Shown here one piece after another: positions 28,558 to 39,229 of a DNA stretch of 64,000 nt. Position 1 is the stretch's first letter. Each line of letters starts with the position of its first letter. Made by a program: the position numbers and the translations under genes. Under the pieces are notes generated by a model, which was given only the letters and a program-made list of their open reading frames with translations, did no database searches and was not told the DNA's origin. Origin of the DNA: Tetranychus cinnabarinus (Eukaryota; Arthropoda; Arachnida; Trombidiformes; Tetranychidae). Where the stretch lies: contig WHVY01000001.1 of NCBI GenBank assembly GCA_022266195.1, forward strand, positions 20,460,001 through 20,524,000, read 5' to 3'.

Positions 28558-28670
28558 TAGGTGTAGCGCTATTGCCTTGTAGGTGCTACCATTTATGAGC
28601 AAATCATATACAATCGAAGCTCAAAGGTTTAAGTCCCATGGTCAAAATTCTGGCCAATGTTTTTTGCTGG
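28558..28670 (+). repeat. Possible tRNA-derived (SINE-like) remnant
   Basis: GGTTTAAGTCCC at about 28627 is one mismatch from a Pol III B box, and TAGCGCTATTGCC about 60 bases upstream is loosely A-box-like. The T-stem does not pair well and no tRNA cloverleaf can be drawn, so this is at most a decayed tRNA-like SINE head. Confidence 0.2.
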
Positions 28671-28750
28671 TTTATGTTTAACCTGTTCATAAGTCAAGAC
28701 AGTTTCATTTTCCCTCCGTTTGGCTATTTCAAATATGAAACTATTTAATA

Positions 28751-29549
28751 CTAGGTCAGACGATCGCTCGCCGAAATCGGAGCGTTAGAACAGATTGAAT
28801 CTATCGTATTTTTATTGCAATGTTTCGTAAAATTTACTCGCTAAAAGAAACTTCGGCAATTTGATAGATTCAAATGTTAACCGCTAAATATTGACCAGGT
28901 CCTAGTTGGAACTCAGACTACTCACGATCTGTTTCAACTTACAACGGAAGCTTTTCTGTTTTGATAATTTATGCCAGAATTTACGAAGTCAAACGACTTC
29001 ATTTTCTTCCTCTAACTTCTTTCGTCATCATTTAAAGCATCTATATTTCGAACTTCAATCTTTCTACCAATGAGGCCTTTGAAACTATTCACTTTAAATC
29101 CTCTTCAATATTTGACTGAATCATAACTTATGATAATCTGATGCGAAAAAGTGGGCAAAGATCAATGCACCATTCATTTAACATGGTTCGTTGAAGCACA
29201 TTCAATATGAGTTTTTCAGTATTTGCCCGTGTTTTCAGCCATATCAGTTCAAATATGCGTACCATAATGATGATCTTTTGTGAGTATGATGAAAAAGCAT
29301 CAAAAATTTATAAATGACCTTCAAATGACCTCTCAAGGTCAAAGGTCGAATTCCCGAAAAATGACCTCTGATGGCCTTGAAAGTCTTTTCAGCACATCTG
29401 CACAAATTGTTCGAAGTATGTTTTTAGTTTCAAGTGATTCAGGCAAGTGGTTTAGGTGATATGGCCGCTGACAGAAACCAAAAAGACGATTTTCAAAATG
29501 GCTAAGCTGAGTTAAAATCTTCACTTCGCTTTGCTACGCTCCGATAATT
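28751..29549 (+). mobile_element. Non-autonomous TIR element, left copy (L)
   Basis: The outer end, 28751-28788, is a 38-bp block containing CGATCGCTCGCC and ATCGGAGCGTTAG. It matches 37 of 38 bases with the reverse complement of 39647-39684. The inner end carries TTGCTACGCTCCGAT (29531-29545), an inverted version of ATCGGAGCG, so the element seems to have short imperfect terminal inverted repeats. The interior shares blocks with the right copy: AATGACCTCTGATGGCCTTGAAA, AAAATGGCTAAGC and CTTTGCTACGCTCCGATAATT. No transposase ORF is present. Confidence 0.65.
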
Positions 29550-29582
29550 ATTCACTATGCTTTATTACAAAACATTTTAATT

Positions 29583-30243
29583 TAAGGAGTGGTGCCAAAA
29601 AATCTAACTTTCGAGTTAAGAGTTAGGACATTGATTTTGGCCCTTGGCCTGAAAACTTTGAACCTCAATATCTCGCGAATGTAAGTACTCACAGTCGCCA
29701 ATCTTTAACTAATCATTAGGCGCTAACATAGGCTATAGCATTCAACTACTAAATATTTATAAAAATTAATTTTATTAATTCATTTATGAATAAACTTCTA
29801 AAGCGTCATAAGATTTGTGTTTGAATAATCATTCACATTGATAAACGAAGTATAAAATCTGGCAACTCGAGAAATTCAATGCTATAACTTTTTTGTATGA
29901 ATTTGAATGATTCAAAATGTTCGATCTATTGTAGCCTTAGCACCTAATGATTAGTTAAAGATTGGTGACTGTGAGTACTTACATTCGCGAGATATTGAGG
30001 TTCAAAGTTTTCAGGCCAATGGCCAAAATCAAGAGAACTGTTGATTAATTGAAAAAAGTTTTCGATCGATGATGTGTACCGACAACTTTTCGACAAATAA
30101 TGAGTTTCAGATCTCTAGCTATCATGGTCATAAAATGGCGGAGGTTTAACGGAAAATCTAAGTGATCTGTTGCACAGAAACAGAGGAGTTTATTTCCCGA
30201 AATAACTCTTGACTCACAAGTCAGATTTTTTGGTACCACTCCT
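29583..30243. mobile_element. Foldback MITE-like element, about 660 bp
   Basis: The left end GGAGTGGTGCCAAAAAATCT (from 29586) is mirrored at the right end by AGATTTTTTGGTACCACTCC (to about 30242). About 110 bases inside each end also pair: TTGGCCTGAAAACTTTGAACC, CTCAATATCTCGCGAATGTA, AGTACTCACAGT and CTTTAACTAATCATTAGG on the left (29640-29725) have near-perfect reverse complements at 29935-30030. There is no coding capacity. It lies about 35 bp after element L and ends about 200 bp beyond the stop of the Gly/Ala-rich gene. No clear target-site duplication was found. Confidence 0.8.
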
Positions 30244-30368
30244 TTTGAATAAAAATGAAGCGGTTTCTAGTATTTTAATTTTTCCCACTTTATTTCATAT
30301 CTTATAACATTACGGCGTAATTTATTGCAATATTCACATTTAATAGTGGTTTTTATTTTTTGAAGCAC

Positions 30369-30374
30369 TTTATT
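30369..30374 (-). terminator. Poly(A) signal AATAAA for the Gly/Ala-rich gene
   Basis: The plus strand reads TTTATT here, which is AATAAA on the minus strand, about 65 bases past the stop codon of the minus-strand gene. A second TTTATT lies further downstream. Confidence 0.55.
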
Positions 30375-30439
30375 CAAATGATACAACTGCTGCAAATATG
30401 TCTGCTTTAGTAAACTTAACTGAGCTGATTCTCAAGCTA

Positions 30440-30697
30440 CTAATTTTTCCTTGTTTGCTGCGCGTGTTGCTGATCCTGCTGCCAAGAATACGCCCCATAA
30501 CCACCGTTTGCACCATACCCGCTTCCAGAACCAGACCCAGCGGCTGCGGCTGCGGCTACGGCTACAGCTTCACCTGCAGCTGAAGCTGCTGCCGCACCCC
30601 CTCCACCATACTCACCCTGGGCAGACCCACCTTGGCCCTGGCCATCAGTGATAGCGGTGGCAAGAATTAGTAAGCTTAATGTCAGCACAATAAACAT
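30440..30697 (-). CDS. Small secreted Gly/Ala-rich (silk/fibroin-like) protein
   Basis: An 85-residue intronless ORF. I chose the internal Met at 30697, not an upstream in-frame Met at 30754, because MFIVLTLSLLILATAITDGQ forms an ideal signal peptide (hydrophobic core at residues 2-16) and the TATA box would place the upstream Met near the cap site. The mature part is a Gln/Gly stretch, then GGGG, poly-Ala (residues 35-53, broken by Gly/Glu/Val), GSGSGSGYG with GGYGAY repeats (54-70), and a Gln/His-rich polar tail ending QTRKN. This Gly-Ala, Gly-Ser and Gly-Tyr make-up is typical of silk, cuticle and glue proteins. Silk is favoured if the species is a spinning mite, but cuticular or salivary Gly-rich proteins are alternatives. 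The coding stretch is a GC-rich island in AT-rich DNA. Confidence 0.7.
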   Translation of the reverse strand: MFIVLTLSLLILATAITDGQGQGGSAQGEYGGGGAAAASAAGEAVAVAAAAAAGSGSGSGYGANGGYGAYSWQQDQQHAQQTRKN

Positions 30698-30770
30698 TTT
30701 AAAGTGATCGTTTTTGAACTTTGCTTGTCTCAATTTGAGATGATATGATTGCAATTGATGAAGTTAAGGG

Positions 30771-30777
30771 TTTTATA
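30771..30777 (-). promoter_or_regulatory. TATA box (TATAAAA) of the Gly/Ala-rich gene
   Basis: On the minus strand the sequence reads GCTATAAAACCC, 74 bases upstream of the chosen ATG. With a normal 25-30 base spacing, transcription would start near 30745, giving a 5' UTR of about 50 bases and no intron. A strong TATA box fits a highly expressed gland-specific gene. Confidence 0.6.
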
Positions 30778-32408
30778 GCAGTTTTATTTGGGATTAGATT
30801 AAACACGTTCGGAAAAGGAAAGCTTATGATTTTTTTTCTTTATTCAATCTACTGTATTCGCGCTGAAAAGCACGCCCTCAAAGCATAATGTTGTTACAAG
30901 TTAGAAGTTTGCTAAACGTTAATGAACATTTACAAACAACTTTAACATTTGCTTAGAAGTTAAAATCTAAAATTTAAATTTTCTTTGTTAAACTATGTGT
31001 ATTTACTTTGGAATTTAGTTCATGAAAATCAAAAGTAGTTAGCAACTAATTAACCGTAGATATTAGATACAATAGTCGCTAAATGTCATAGCAATATTTG
31101 AACAATTGTGTATTCATCAATATTATCCAACGATTCCTTTTGTTGTCTTTTGTTGTTTTTAGTTAAAAATTTAGAATAATTTAAAGAATTAGAAATTTGA
31201 ATGGGAAGGTTAATTGCAAATGTTTTGTAAGTTTTTGCTATGAATAAGAATAACCTATTCATCCTTTTTAATCTCTAATTTAGTCATCGTGTCTACATTT
31301 TTCTGAAAAAATTGATACCATTTCAATTGTTGTATTCATGAGGACTGTCATCAAGCTAAATTTATTTTGATTAAAATAATTGTTTCTTGATTTATGACAA
31401 CCTATTGATTGATTTGGACGAGTTTATTAAGCAAAAATGAATGAACTCAAATTAAATATACTGGACGTTTTCAACCTGACTCCTGTTTACAGTCATGAAG
31501 CGCGAAAGATTTATGCTAAAGATCGCTTACGGACTATGAGTTTCCGCAAAAAGAAAAACGATAAGAACAAACTCTTAAGCTAATTCTAGGTCATGCAAAT
31601 TTTGACCTCTCATTGACTCCTTAAAATGAACTATGAAATACGCAATTTTTAAGCCCTGTTGACCTTTGTAAAGATTTAATATTAATAACTATGAATTATA
31701 TATAAAAGAGATAGATATATAAATATTACTAAAAATCTAATGGTAATAATTTCACTTATTTTCCTGTTTCGTAAATGCTGGAATGTCTGAAAAGGCCAAT
31801 TCTGATCGTTACGTAACGAAAATAGTGAAAAAGATATGAAATATGGCCTAAGAGTATGCCGTATTGTCGTAGTATTCATGCGTATTTTTGCTTCATCTTT
31901 ACTATTTTTACTTACATCATTTATCTTAACCAATTTCATCTTTGTCAAGTGTTCAATCTCCAAACGGATAATAAAAAAGTAAGAGGTAAGAAAGCTGTAA
32001 AATAGCTTTATTGATTGTGGCATGCGTCTCTATTTTATTTTTCAATAGCGCTTGAATTGCAAATATATGAAAAAAACAAAACTACTTGGCAACTGAAGAC
32101 AGAATTTTCAGAACAGAAATACCAAGTGTCATTGCATAAATTTCGAAGCATTTGCAGAAGCTTTAATCAAACAAAATGAATCGATTTTTGAAATGGAAAA
32201 ATACAATGTACTAACTTAACCAAAATAATATAATGTAATATTTGAATTATTGTTTAATGAGCTGACGAAAAGAATGTGAGTAACTGAATGCACATAGATT
32301 TCAGAGCCAAAATGTTCGATTTGACGAGTTTATAACTAAATAACTGAGTAAACCGTTGTTGATGCAAACAGCCTATCGAGATGGAATTCTATCGGTATCG
32401 GTCTCAAA
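30778..32408. other. Non-coding stretch
   Basis: No gene recognised. A short GACC-rich passage at about 31590-31660 (GGTCATGCAAATTTTGACCTC, GTTGACCTTTG) resembles the repeat family at 1-2.4 kb but is too diverged to be sure. Confidence 0.45.
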
Positions 32409-32648
32409 ATGCCTATAAAGCTTTTCGGAAATCATAAGAAAGCTAACTCATCTTCTACAGAATCAAACCATGGATCAAAATCATCAGGTAATGGATCAGG
32501 TTCATCATCAGGAGCAGCTAGCTCAGATTCTTCATCAACAGCACCAACAAATAATGGATCAGGAGCATCAACAGCAGCTTCAATTTCAGAAGCATCAGTC
32601 ATTAATCGTTATGTCATCTCTTCTGGCCAAACATGTGTTTGTTATTAG
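32409..32648 (+). CDS. Hypothetical Ser/Gly/Asn-rich ORF or first exon
   Basis: An ATG frame of 79 codons. It starts MPIKLFGNHKKANSSSTES, continues as a Ser/Gly/Ala/Thr low-complexity stretch built on TCA- and GGA-type triplets, and ends VINRYVISSGQTCVCY. The ATG context (CAAAATG) is acceptable. It may be a small protein, or the N-terminal exon of a gene with downstream exons. A possible donor CAG/GTAATG lies inside it at about 32488. An alternative is a transcribed or untranscribed triplet repeat. I do not recognise a family. Confidence 0.25.
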   Translation: MPIKLFGNHKKANSSSTESNHGSKSSGNGSGSSSGAASSDSSSTAPTNNGSGASTAASISEASVINRYVISSGQTCVCY

Positions 32649-32942
32649 ATAATAACTTGAATAAATCCGTTTGAAATTACGATATCCTCATTTTCGTGAC
32701 AAGCTGAATCACGAATCAACTGTAACAGTAATAAGTCTTCTGTACTCCTAACCTTTGCTGGTAAAGTTGGTTGAAAGACTATAGATGGCAGAAGCTTTTT
32801 CATGATGCTTTGAGGATGAAAAAAGTTATGAAGAAAAAAATCATTCAGAGTTGAATGAGGGTTGAAATATGTTTTTTTGCCTTTTCTCATCTTCAGAAAA
32901 GGAGCTCGCATTGAGAGTGTCCCAACAACTGACTGAGCATTT

Positions 32943-33115
32943 GAGAGGGAGTGAGGAGAGAGAGACAGAGAGTTTAGAGACAAAAAGACGGAGATGATGA
33001 TAGAGTAAAGAAAGAGCCAGGAAAAGTTTGGTGAGATGATAATTTCAGATGAAAACAGAGGAAAAACAAGAGAAAGAGAAGGAAAGAGAGAGAACACGAA
33101 AATGATAGAGAAGAT
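32943..33115 (+). repeat. GA-rich polypurine tract
   Basis: A run dominated by GAGAG, GGAGTGAGGAGAGAGAGACAGAG and AAAGAGAAGG units, purine on the plus strand for about 170 bases with few interruptions. It is simple sequence. Such tracts can bind GAGA-type factors near promoters, but no gene start is evident beside it. Confidence 0.6.
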
Positions 33116-36100
33116 GCTGTAATCAATGACATTTGTTCTGAGAAGCTAAAAGAGTTCACTTTATACAGTGTCCAGTGTTCAGGACGAAACAACAACAGAG
33201 AGTAAAAAAAGGTTGAAAGACGATCAAACGATTCATTAAAAGAGTGAAAAAAGAGACAAAAAATTGAATCGAAAAGATTAACCCAAAATTTTCATCATCG
33301 ACTTTTTCATCGTTAATATTTGCATCAATACAATCATCGCAAACAATACCAATTGCAATCTCAACATCAAACAAAGTTTGTCATTGAACCAAACAATCAA
33401 CCGAAATATTTTACCTTTTTCTTTATCCAAAGTTTCATCATTACCTCAGCCATTATTAAGATACAATTGTTTTTGCATTCTTGATCAAGTGCTTAACCAA
33501 CTGTAAAACAAAAGTAGAATTGAAAAATTGAGAAAATACAAAGTTATTGAAATTCTGTGGATTCACAAGTAATCTCAAGTAAACCTTTGAATCTTTAAAG
33601 TAAATTTTCAATAGTGAAAAGGTGTCAACTCTTTGCATACAACTTTCGATCAATCGTCAATATAATTGGTGAAATCAGTGATCAATCAAAGGCGAAATCA
33701 ATGGAAGGAGAATCATTGAAAAGTATTAAAGGACATGAGGTATTTATAACAACGTTTACTTTCCTTTTCTGTAACATTTTTATCGACCCATAACAAGAAT
33801 CCAACAGAATACTGTTAGTCTCAGTTTTTTCCCATTCATTGTACTCTCATGTCTTGCCTTTTTTTTCCTTTACACCATTTTCACCATTCCCATCATCATC
33901 ATCTCTATCATCCTTCCTCTTTCTTTTAACCTTTTCATCTTCCATTTCTTCCATCTTCATCCTCCTCCTTATATTGAGCATTTCAATCTTCATCTATGCT
34001 TCATCAGTAAAAATAGATGATCTAGTTTGGGTTGAATCTGGGTAACAAACCATAATCATTCAAGGATAGGACAATGTTTCACATTTAATGGTCCAAATGG
34101 AGGCTTTTGATTGGCCAAATGATTGCTTTCAAAGTTTACTCCAAACACATGAATTAGAACAGATTTTTTAATTTCATTTTTGTTCCCTCAATTGTCGACA
34201 AATTAATTAATCTGTAAAGTCATTAATTGTAGCTGTCATTTGCTTATTGACTTTCCTTCACTTTGCTTTGCATATTTTTTTCTTCCAGTTTAATTTACAT
34301 TTTGATTACTTGACTTTGATTGATACACCTTTTTGGATCATCAATAGATTCACATGCAATTTGTTGTAACACAATTTACAAGTCTCTTGGTGAATCAAGG
34401 CTCAATGAGAATCAACAAATTCCGAGTTGTTTCGCCTTCCATTCCTCTGCATTTCAGACATTTTTTTTCTGCTCTTCATACCTTTCAACCAAATCTCTTT
34501 TTCATTATTATTCTTGTAAATGTGATTAAGTTTCAAGACTAGGGAATTAATAAGCGTAATTGGATAACCTAATTTGGTTTACCTTTTAACAATCAATTGG
34601 ATTGTGGTTGATGAAGCAAGTTAATAACAACATTAACCAAGATTAACCCGTTACACTCATTAGTATTGACTTAGCATAAGTTGCATTATTGGTTGAAAAA
34701 AAGATCAACATTTCTTTTCACTTTTTAACAGTTAACTTGAAATGCATTTTAAGACATTTTCATGCCATTTTCATTGTCCTTTTGTTGAATATCAAAGATT
34801 TTCGAGGGAAAAAATGAAAGTAAAATTTGATGAACTGAGAAAATGATTGAAGAAAAAAGAGTACTTTTCTTTTTCCATTCACAGAGGAAATTTCAAGTGA
34901 ATCCAGGAAAAGGTTTGACAATGAGAAGTGAAATGAAAGGTGAAAAGAAAATTGTAAATTCATTCATTCCATGACATTTCATGTTTGATTTGTTTCCACT
35001 TAAACATTTTTCTTCTTTGCGACTCTTCTATCTTCAAGTGTACTTGCTAATGGAAAGATGGAAGTGCCTTTATTCAATCGATTTGACTGTGAAATTCATG
35101 AGATGGAAATCAGGGAACAGGGTGGAAAAGAGGAGAAGAAGAAAAAAAAGATTGAGAGTAAAGTGAAAATGAGTTTGAATTAACAAAACAAGTTGTCATC
35201 TTTTGTATGTTTTAACCTTTCTTGTCATCCTACTCTTGCCTACTTCAACTCAATTAGTTTCATGTTTGAAACAAATGAACAATGAACAGTTCAATGATGA
35301 GGTTTCTCATGAAACCAAGCAAAAGCCAGAAAACCAAAAACAGAAAAATATGTTTATCCAGAATCGTTTAGACGAATTGAATGGTCAAAAATTGAATCAA
35401 ATTTTGAGTTCAATTGGCTGATTGACAAAAGTAGAAAAGTTTGCAGGAAAACTGTCAATAATCAACTTGGCAGCTTGCAAATGATAGCAATTAGTGCTTT
35501 TAACACGAGTCAATGTGAAACAATATTGTTCACAACCTCGAGACATTTTTTGACGATATTTTGTTACATTTGATGGAAACACTGCCAATTAGCTAGTAAA
35601 CAGTAACTCATTAATCCGAGCAAATTGAGGAATTAGAATGATTCTGTTCCATGACAAGCATGGACAATTAAAGATGATGATTGGTGGTTTTGTTGGCTTC
35701 AAGTTCAATTATTTTTCATTGTTATTGAGTCTTGAAAGATGACAATGTTGTGGTGAAGGTTTATTTCATCAAAGTTGAAAAATGTCATCTTGAAAATGGT
35801 TGGAAGGAAAAGGTTTTTTGGTTAAACTCAATAAATGATAATCAAATTAGACCATTTGGTGAGGGAAGACCGCTTTTTAACTCATCTTTCAAAAAATGCT
35901 GTCAAGAGTCGACTTGAGATGAAACAAGTTTAGGTTAAATTTATTAGGCTAGTCAATGAATGGCTCTAGATTGTTGGTGAAGTTGATTTAAATGGTTAAA
36001 AGTGAAGAGTTTAAAATGAATTTTGGTGAATAAAACTCGTTGAAAGTTGCCATTGAAAAGACACTTTAACATGAAAAGGACAAGATTTAATCAAAATTGT

Positions 36101-38520
36101 GACTTTGTTAATCAAAGCCACAATTGAAGCAAAGCACTTATCAAGTTGTAATAGCAAACTATCGATCTAAGAAGCAAAGATACAGATGTTTGAGTCTGGA
36201 GTTCAATTAAATGGTCAACTTGGATGGAAACTGCGAATCGACAAATAGAAATTTCCAAAAATTGAAAATCTTCTAAACCTTGAGTGGTCTACATTCAGAT
36301 AATTTTCAGAGAGAAACTTTCAATTTCCATGTTCGCTCAGAAAATTGAGTAAATATTCAATTGTGAGGAAATCCAGTGAAAGATTGAATCCAGTTTTCGA
36401 TGGAAGAAAAAAGATTCTGAAAAAGAAAAATTTCCAATAAATAAATGAATAAAATGTGAAAAGGTTTACAAAATTTTTGGCAACTCGGGCAAAGTTCTTG
36501 CAGATGAATGTTCAACAATCGAAATAATGAAAATCATTTATATTGATTGAAAGTGACTTTTGAATGAAAGATAAATCCATGAAATGGATTGAACTAAATC
36601 TGGCCAAAGATAAGTGACTTGTGAAAGTCACAATTTTCAATCGTTTATACTGATTGGAATGAGTTGTCATTGTCATCATGGCATTCCAATGGAAGAATTA
36701 CGATTCATTGATGAATAAAAGAAATCATTTTTTCTTTCTTCTTCTCTGTTGATGACTTTTACCTCGAGTTTATATGTTATATTACAAATAAAACAAGAGA
36801 AACAACTGAAAATAAATATTAATAGATGGAAAAAACGAACTGAAAAAAGTCTCTTGATGACAATTTAAATGGTTAAGGAGATGAAAAGTTTGCCAAAAAT
36901 CCATTGAGAATCAACCATCAATCTTTATTGGAACCAAAATTTACCAGTTTTTCTGCACTTTTTTATTGATCGCCTTCTTTTCCCTCTATTTACCTGGATG
37001 ATTCCTTAGTTAATGGGTTTCACCTTCAAATGTTACATCCTTTATGTATTACTTTAAACCATTTCAACTGAATTCATGAGTAAACAGGAGAAAAGGAAAG
37101 AAGATGGAAAAGGAAAACAAAGAAGAAAACAAAACTCTCAGTTTACTCTTGATCTTCAAATTTCATTGTATCATCATCATCCATCGTTCATCCTCTTCAT
37201 CAATAGTTGAAGCAAAAGTGAATGATGTTGATGAGTTAATGATGATGCATGTTTAACAGTTCAATCAATTGTTATTAAAAAGTGTGCAAAGGATAACAAA
37301 TTAAAGTGTGAAAAATTTAAAAACGGTAACAGTAAATGTTAGTTGAATAAAAATATCATTAATCTTCAAGTCTTATGTCTTTCCTCTTCTTCATGGTTAT
37401 TGTGATTGGCGAACTTGTTTCCAAGTAAAAATAGGTAAAAACAATCATTTTGTGAACAATTTCTCAACATGGTGAAAGATGATGAACATGGTGAACAAGA
37501 TGTTGTTATCCTTTGTTTTCCTGTTTTCTTGCTTGTTATCATTATTCATCTTCCTTCATTGTCTTCAATCAATGTCTAGGTTTTTTTTCAGGTTTGAATT
37601 GAATTTCATTTTCTCTGGTTCCTCTTTTTTTCTTGTTTTGCTTTTTCTTATTCTTCTCCAGGTTTTGCACTCTATTTTGGAGTTTAAATAGAAACTGAAA
37701 AAATCCATTTGAACATGAAAAAACATGGTAAACAATAAACTTATCCAATGTCCGATTGTCAATTGAGTTGTGTGTTTGATGTGAAATGAACTCGCTTGGA
37801 ATGATCCAGCAAAAATCAGTTTCATTGCTAAGCTCTTGTTGAGTTTCACCAGCTTTCAAGGTTCAAATGTTTACATCTTTTTTTAATACCTTTAATCATG
37901 CTTTGAAATTTCGAGTCCTTCATCTATCACTTGAACAATTTGATTTATTCAGCAAAATTAAATGGTCGATTAGTTTCCAATACTTGAAGAGCCAATATAA
38001 GAATTGTTAGAGGAAACAATTAAGTTTATTTGGGTTGTTCAAGAATTGTTAAATCGAGTCTTTGATGAAGACTGAAGTGAAATTTCACTTCAATATACTT
38101 TCATGTTTATATTAATTTATTGTTTATTCATTGGCAACTAGTCAATTATGGAACATTAAGAGTTTGATTAAGAATTTGAATCAATTCAGTTAATCTGGAT
38201 TAGGAGACAGCAAGAAACAAAGGCAATAAGCTTTCATGGTAAAATCAGTTCTCGTTGGAGAGCAAATTTTGAATTCAATATTAATCGTTTACCATATCTC
38301 TTCATCCCTTACATCAATCAAAGATTATTTTATGCATATTGACGAAGTATCAAGCCATTCAATATCGCAACTGTTCCTCAAATACTCGAGAAAAAAGTGC
38401 TGAAGGTGAAGAAAATCGATTTCATTATTATCTTTGCTATTAGGTAATAATTAGTTTATGATATTTATCGTGTTCACAATTTGAAGTATTGGGAATTTTG
38501 AGAAAAACTTAAATTGAACA
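33116..38520. other. Non-coding stretch
   Basis: No recognisable exon or RNA gene in 5.4 kb. The open frames are short and Phe/Ser/Lys-rich. The motif TTTAAATGGTTAA occurs twice here (35987 and 36864). Confidence 0.55.
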
Positions 38521-38530
38521 CAAAGTGAGT

Positions 38531-38848
38531 GTGAGCTCACGGTTAAAAATACAAGGGAATTTGAGGTAAATTCGACTGTGAGTGTGAGCTCACGGTTTAA
38601 ATGTAAAGTAAAACAAAAGTATAATAAGAATTGAAACTTTAATGTTTAGATATCAGGAATTCTAACGAATCTCCCAGATTCAATGGTGAGCTCACGGTTT
38701 TATAGTGAGCTCAAAGGAAAAGGAAATGGAGAGACACATGTTTAAGTTTAAACAAAAGAAAAAGAAAATATTTTGGTGTGAGCTCACGCTTGAAAACAAG
38801 AAAAAGGATTAGCATTAGGATAAAGATTGGAAATTGAAAATGAGCTCA
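38531..38848. repeat. Cluster of the palindrome GTGAGCTCAC
   Basis: The perfect 10-bp palindrome GTGAGCTCAC occurs at 38531-38540, 38584-38593, 38686-38695 and 38778-38787. Shortened forms lie at 38705-38713 (GTGAGCTCA) and 38841-38848 (TGAGCTCA). The first three full copies are followed by GGTT and the fourth by GCTT, so the shared unit is GTGAGCTCACGGTT in one orientation. Spacing is irregular and the sequence between copies is not itself repeated, unlike a simple tandem satellite. Its function is unknown. Confidence 0.75.
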
Positions 38849-39229
38849 AGATTTAGGGTCACTACAATATTCAATAAGATATAAGATGATACTGATATAT
38901 GTTTACGGTTAACTTTTGGTGTATGCAAATGTTACTATCAAGTTGGATCTTTAGTAGCATCAAGAGCGATTCGCGAAAAATGACTCTTTATAACCTTGAA
39001 CTTGAAATATAGCAAAAAAATACATGAGAAATTTGCATGGAGAAATTTCAAGTTCCTAGTGATCTGAGAGCTTAGTATTAATAGTCAAAGATATTGTACA
39101 GATTTTCATCAATTCATTTTTTTGTAGACTCGGGCAGGAAATCAAAGTTCAATGGAAATTAATATATCTAAATGGACATTTAAACGAATAAATGAAAACT
39201 TTGTTATAAAAACCGAATTTAATCATCGG

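Noticed and set aside
30451..30651. Plus-strand Leu/Arg/His-rich frames opposite the Gly/Ala gene
   Set aside because: These are shadows of the repetitive GC-rich coding sequence on the minus strand, which has the signal peptide, TATA box and poly(A) signal.
32645..33097. 150-codon minus-strand frame
   Set aside because: It is largely the complement of the GA-rich tract, read as Ser/Leu/Phe repeats.
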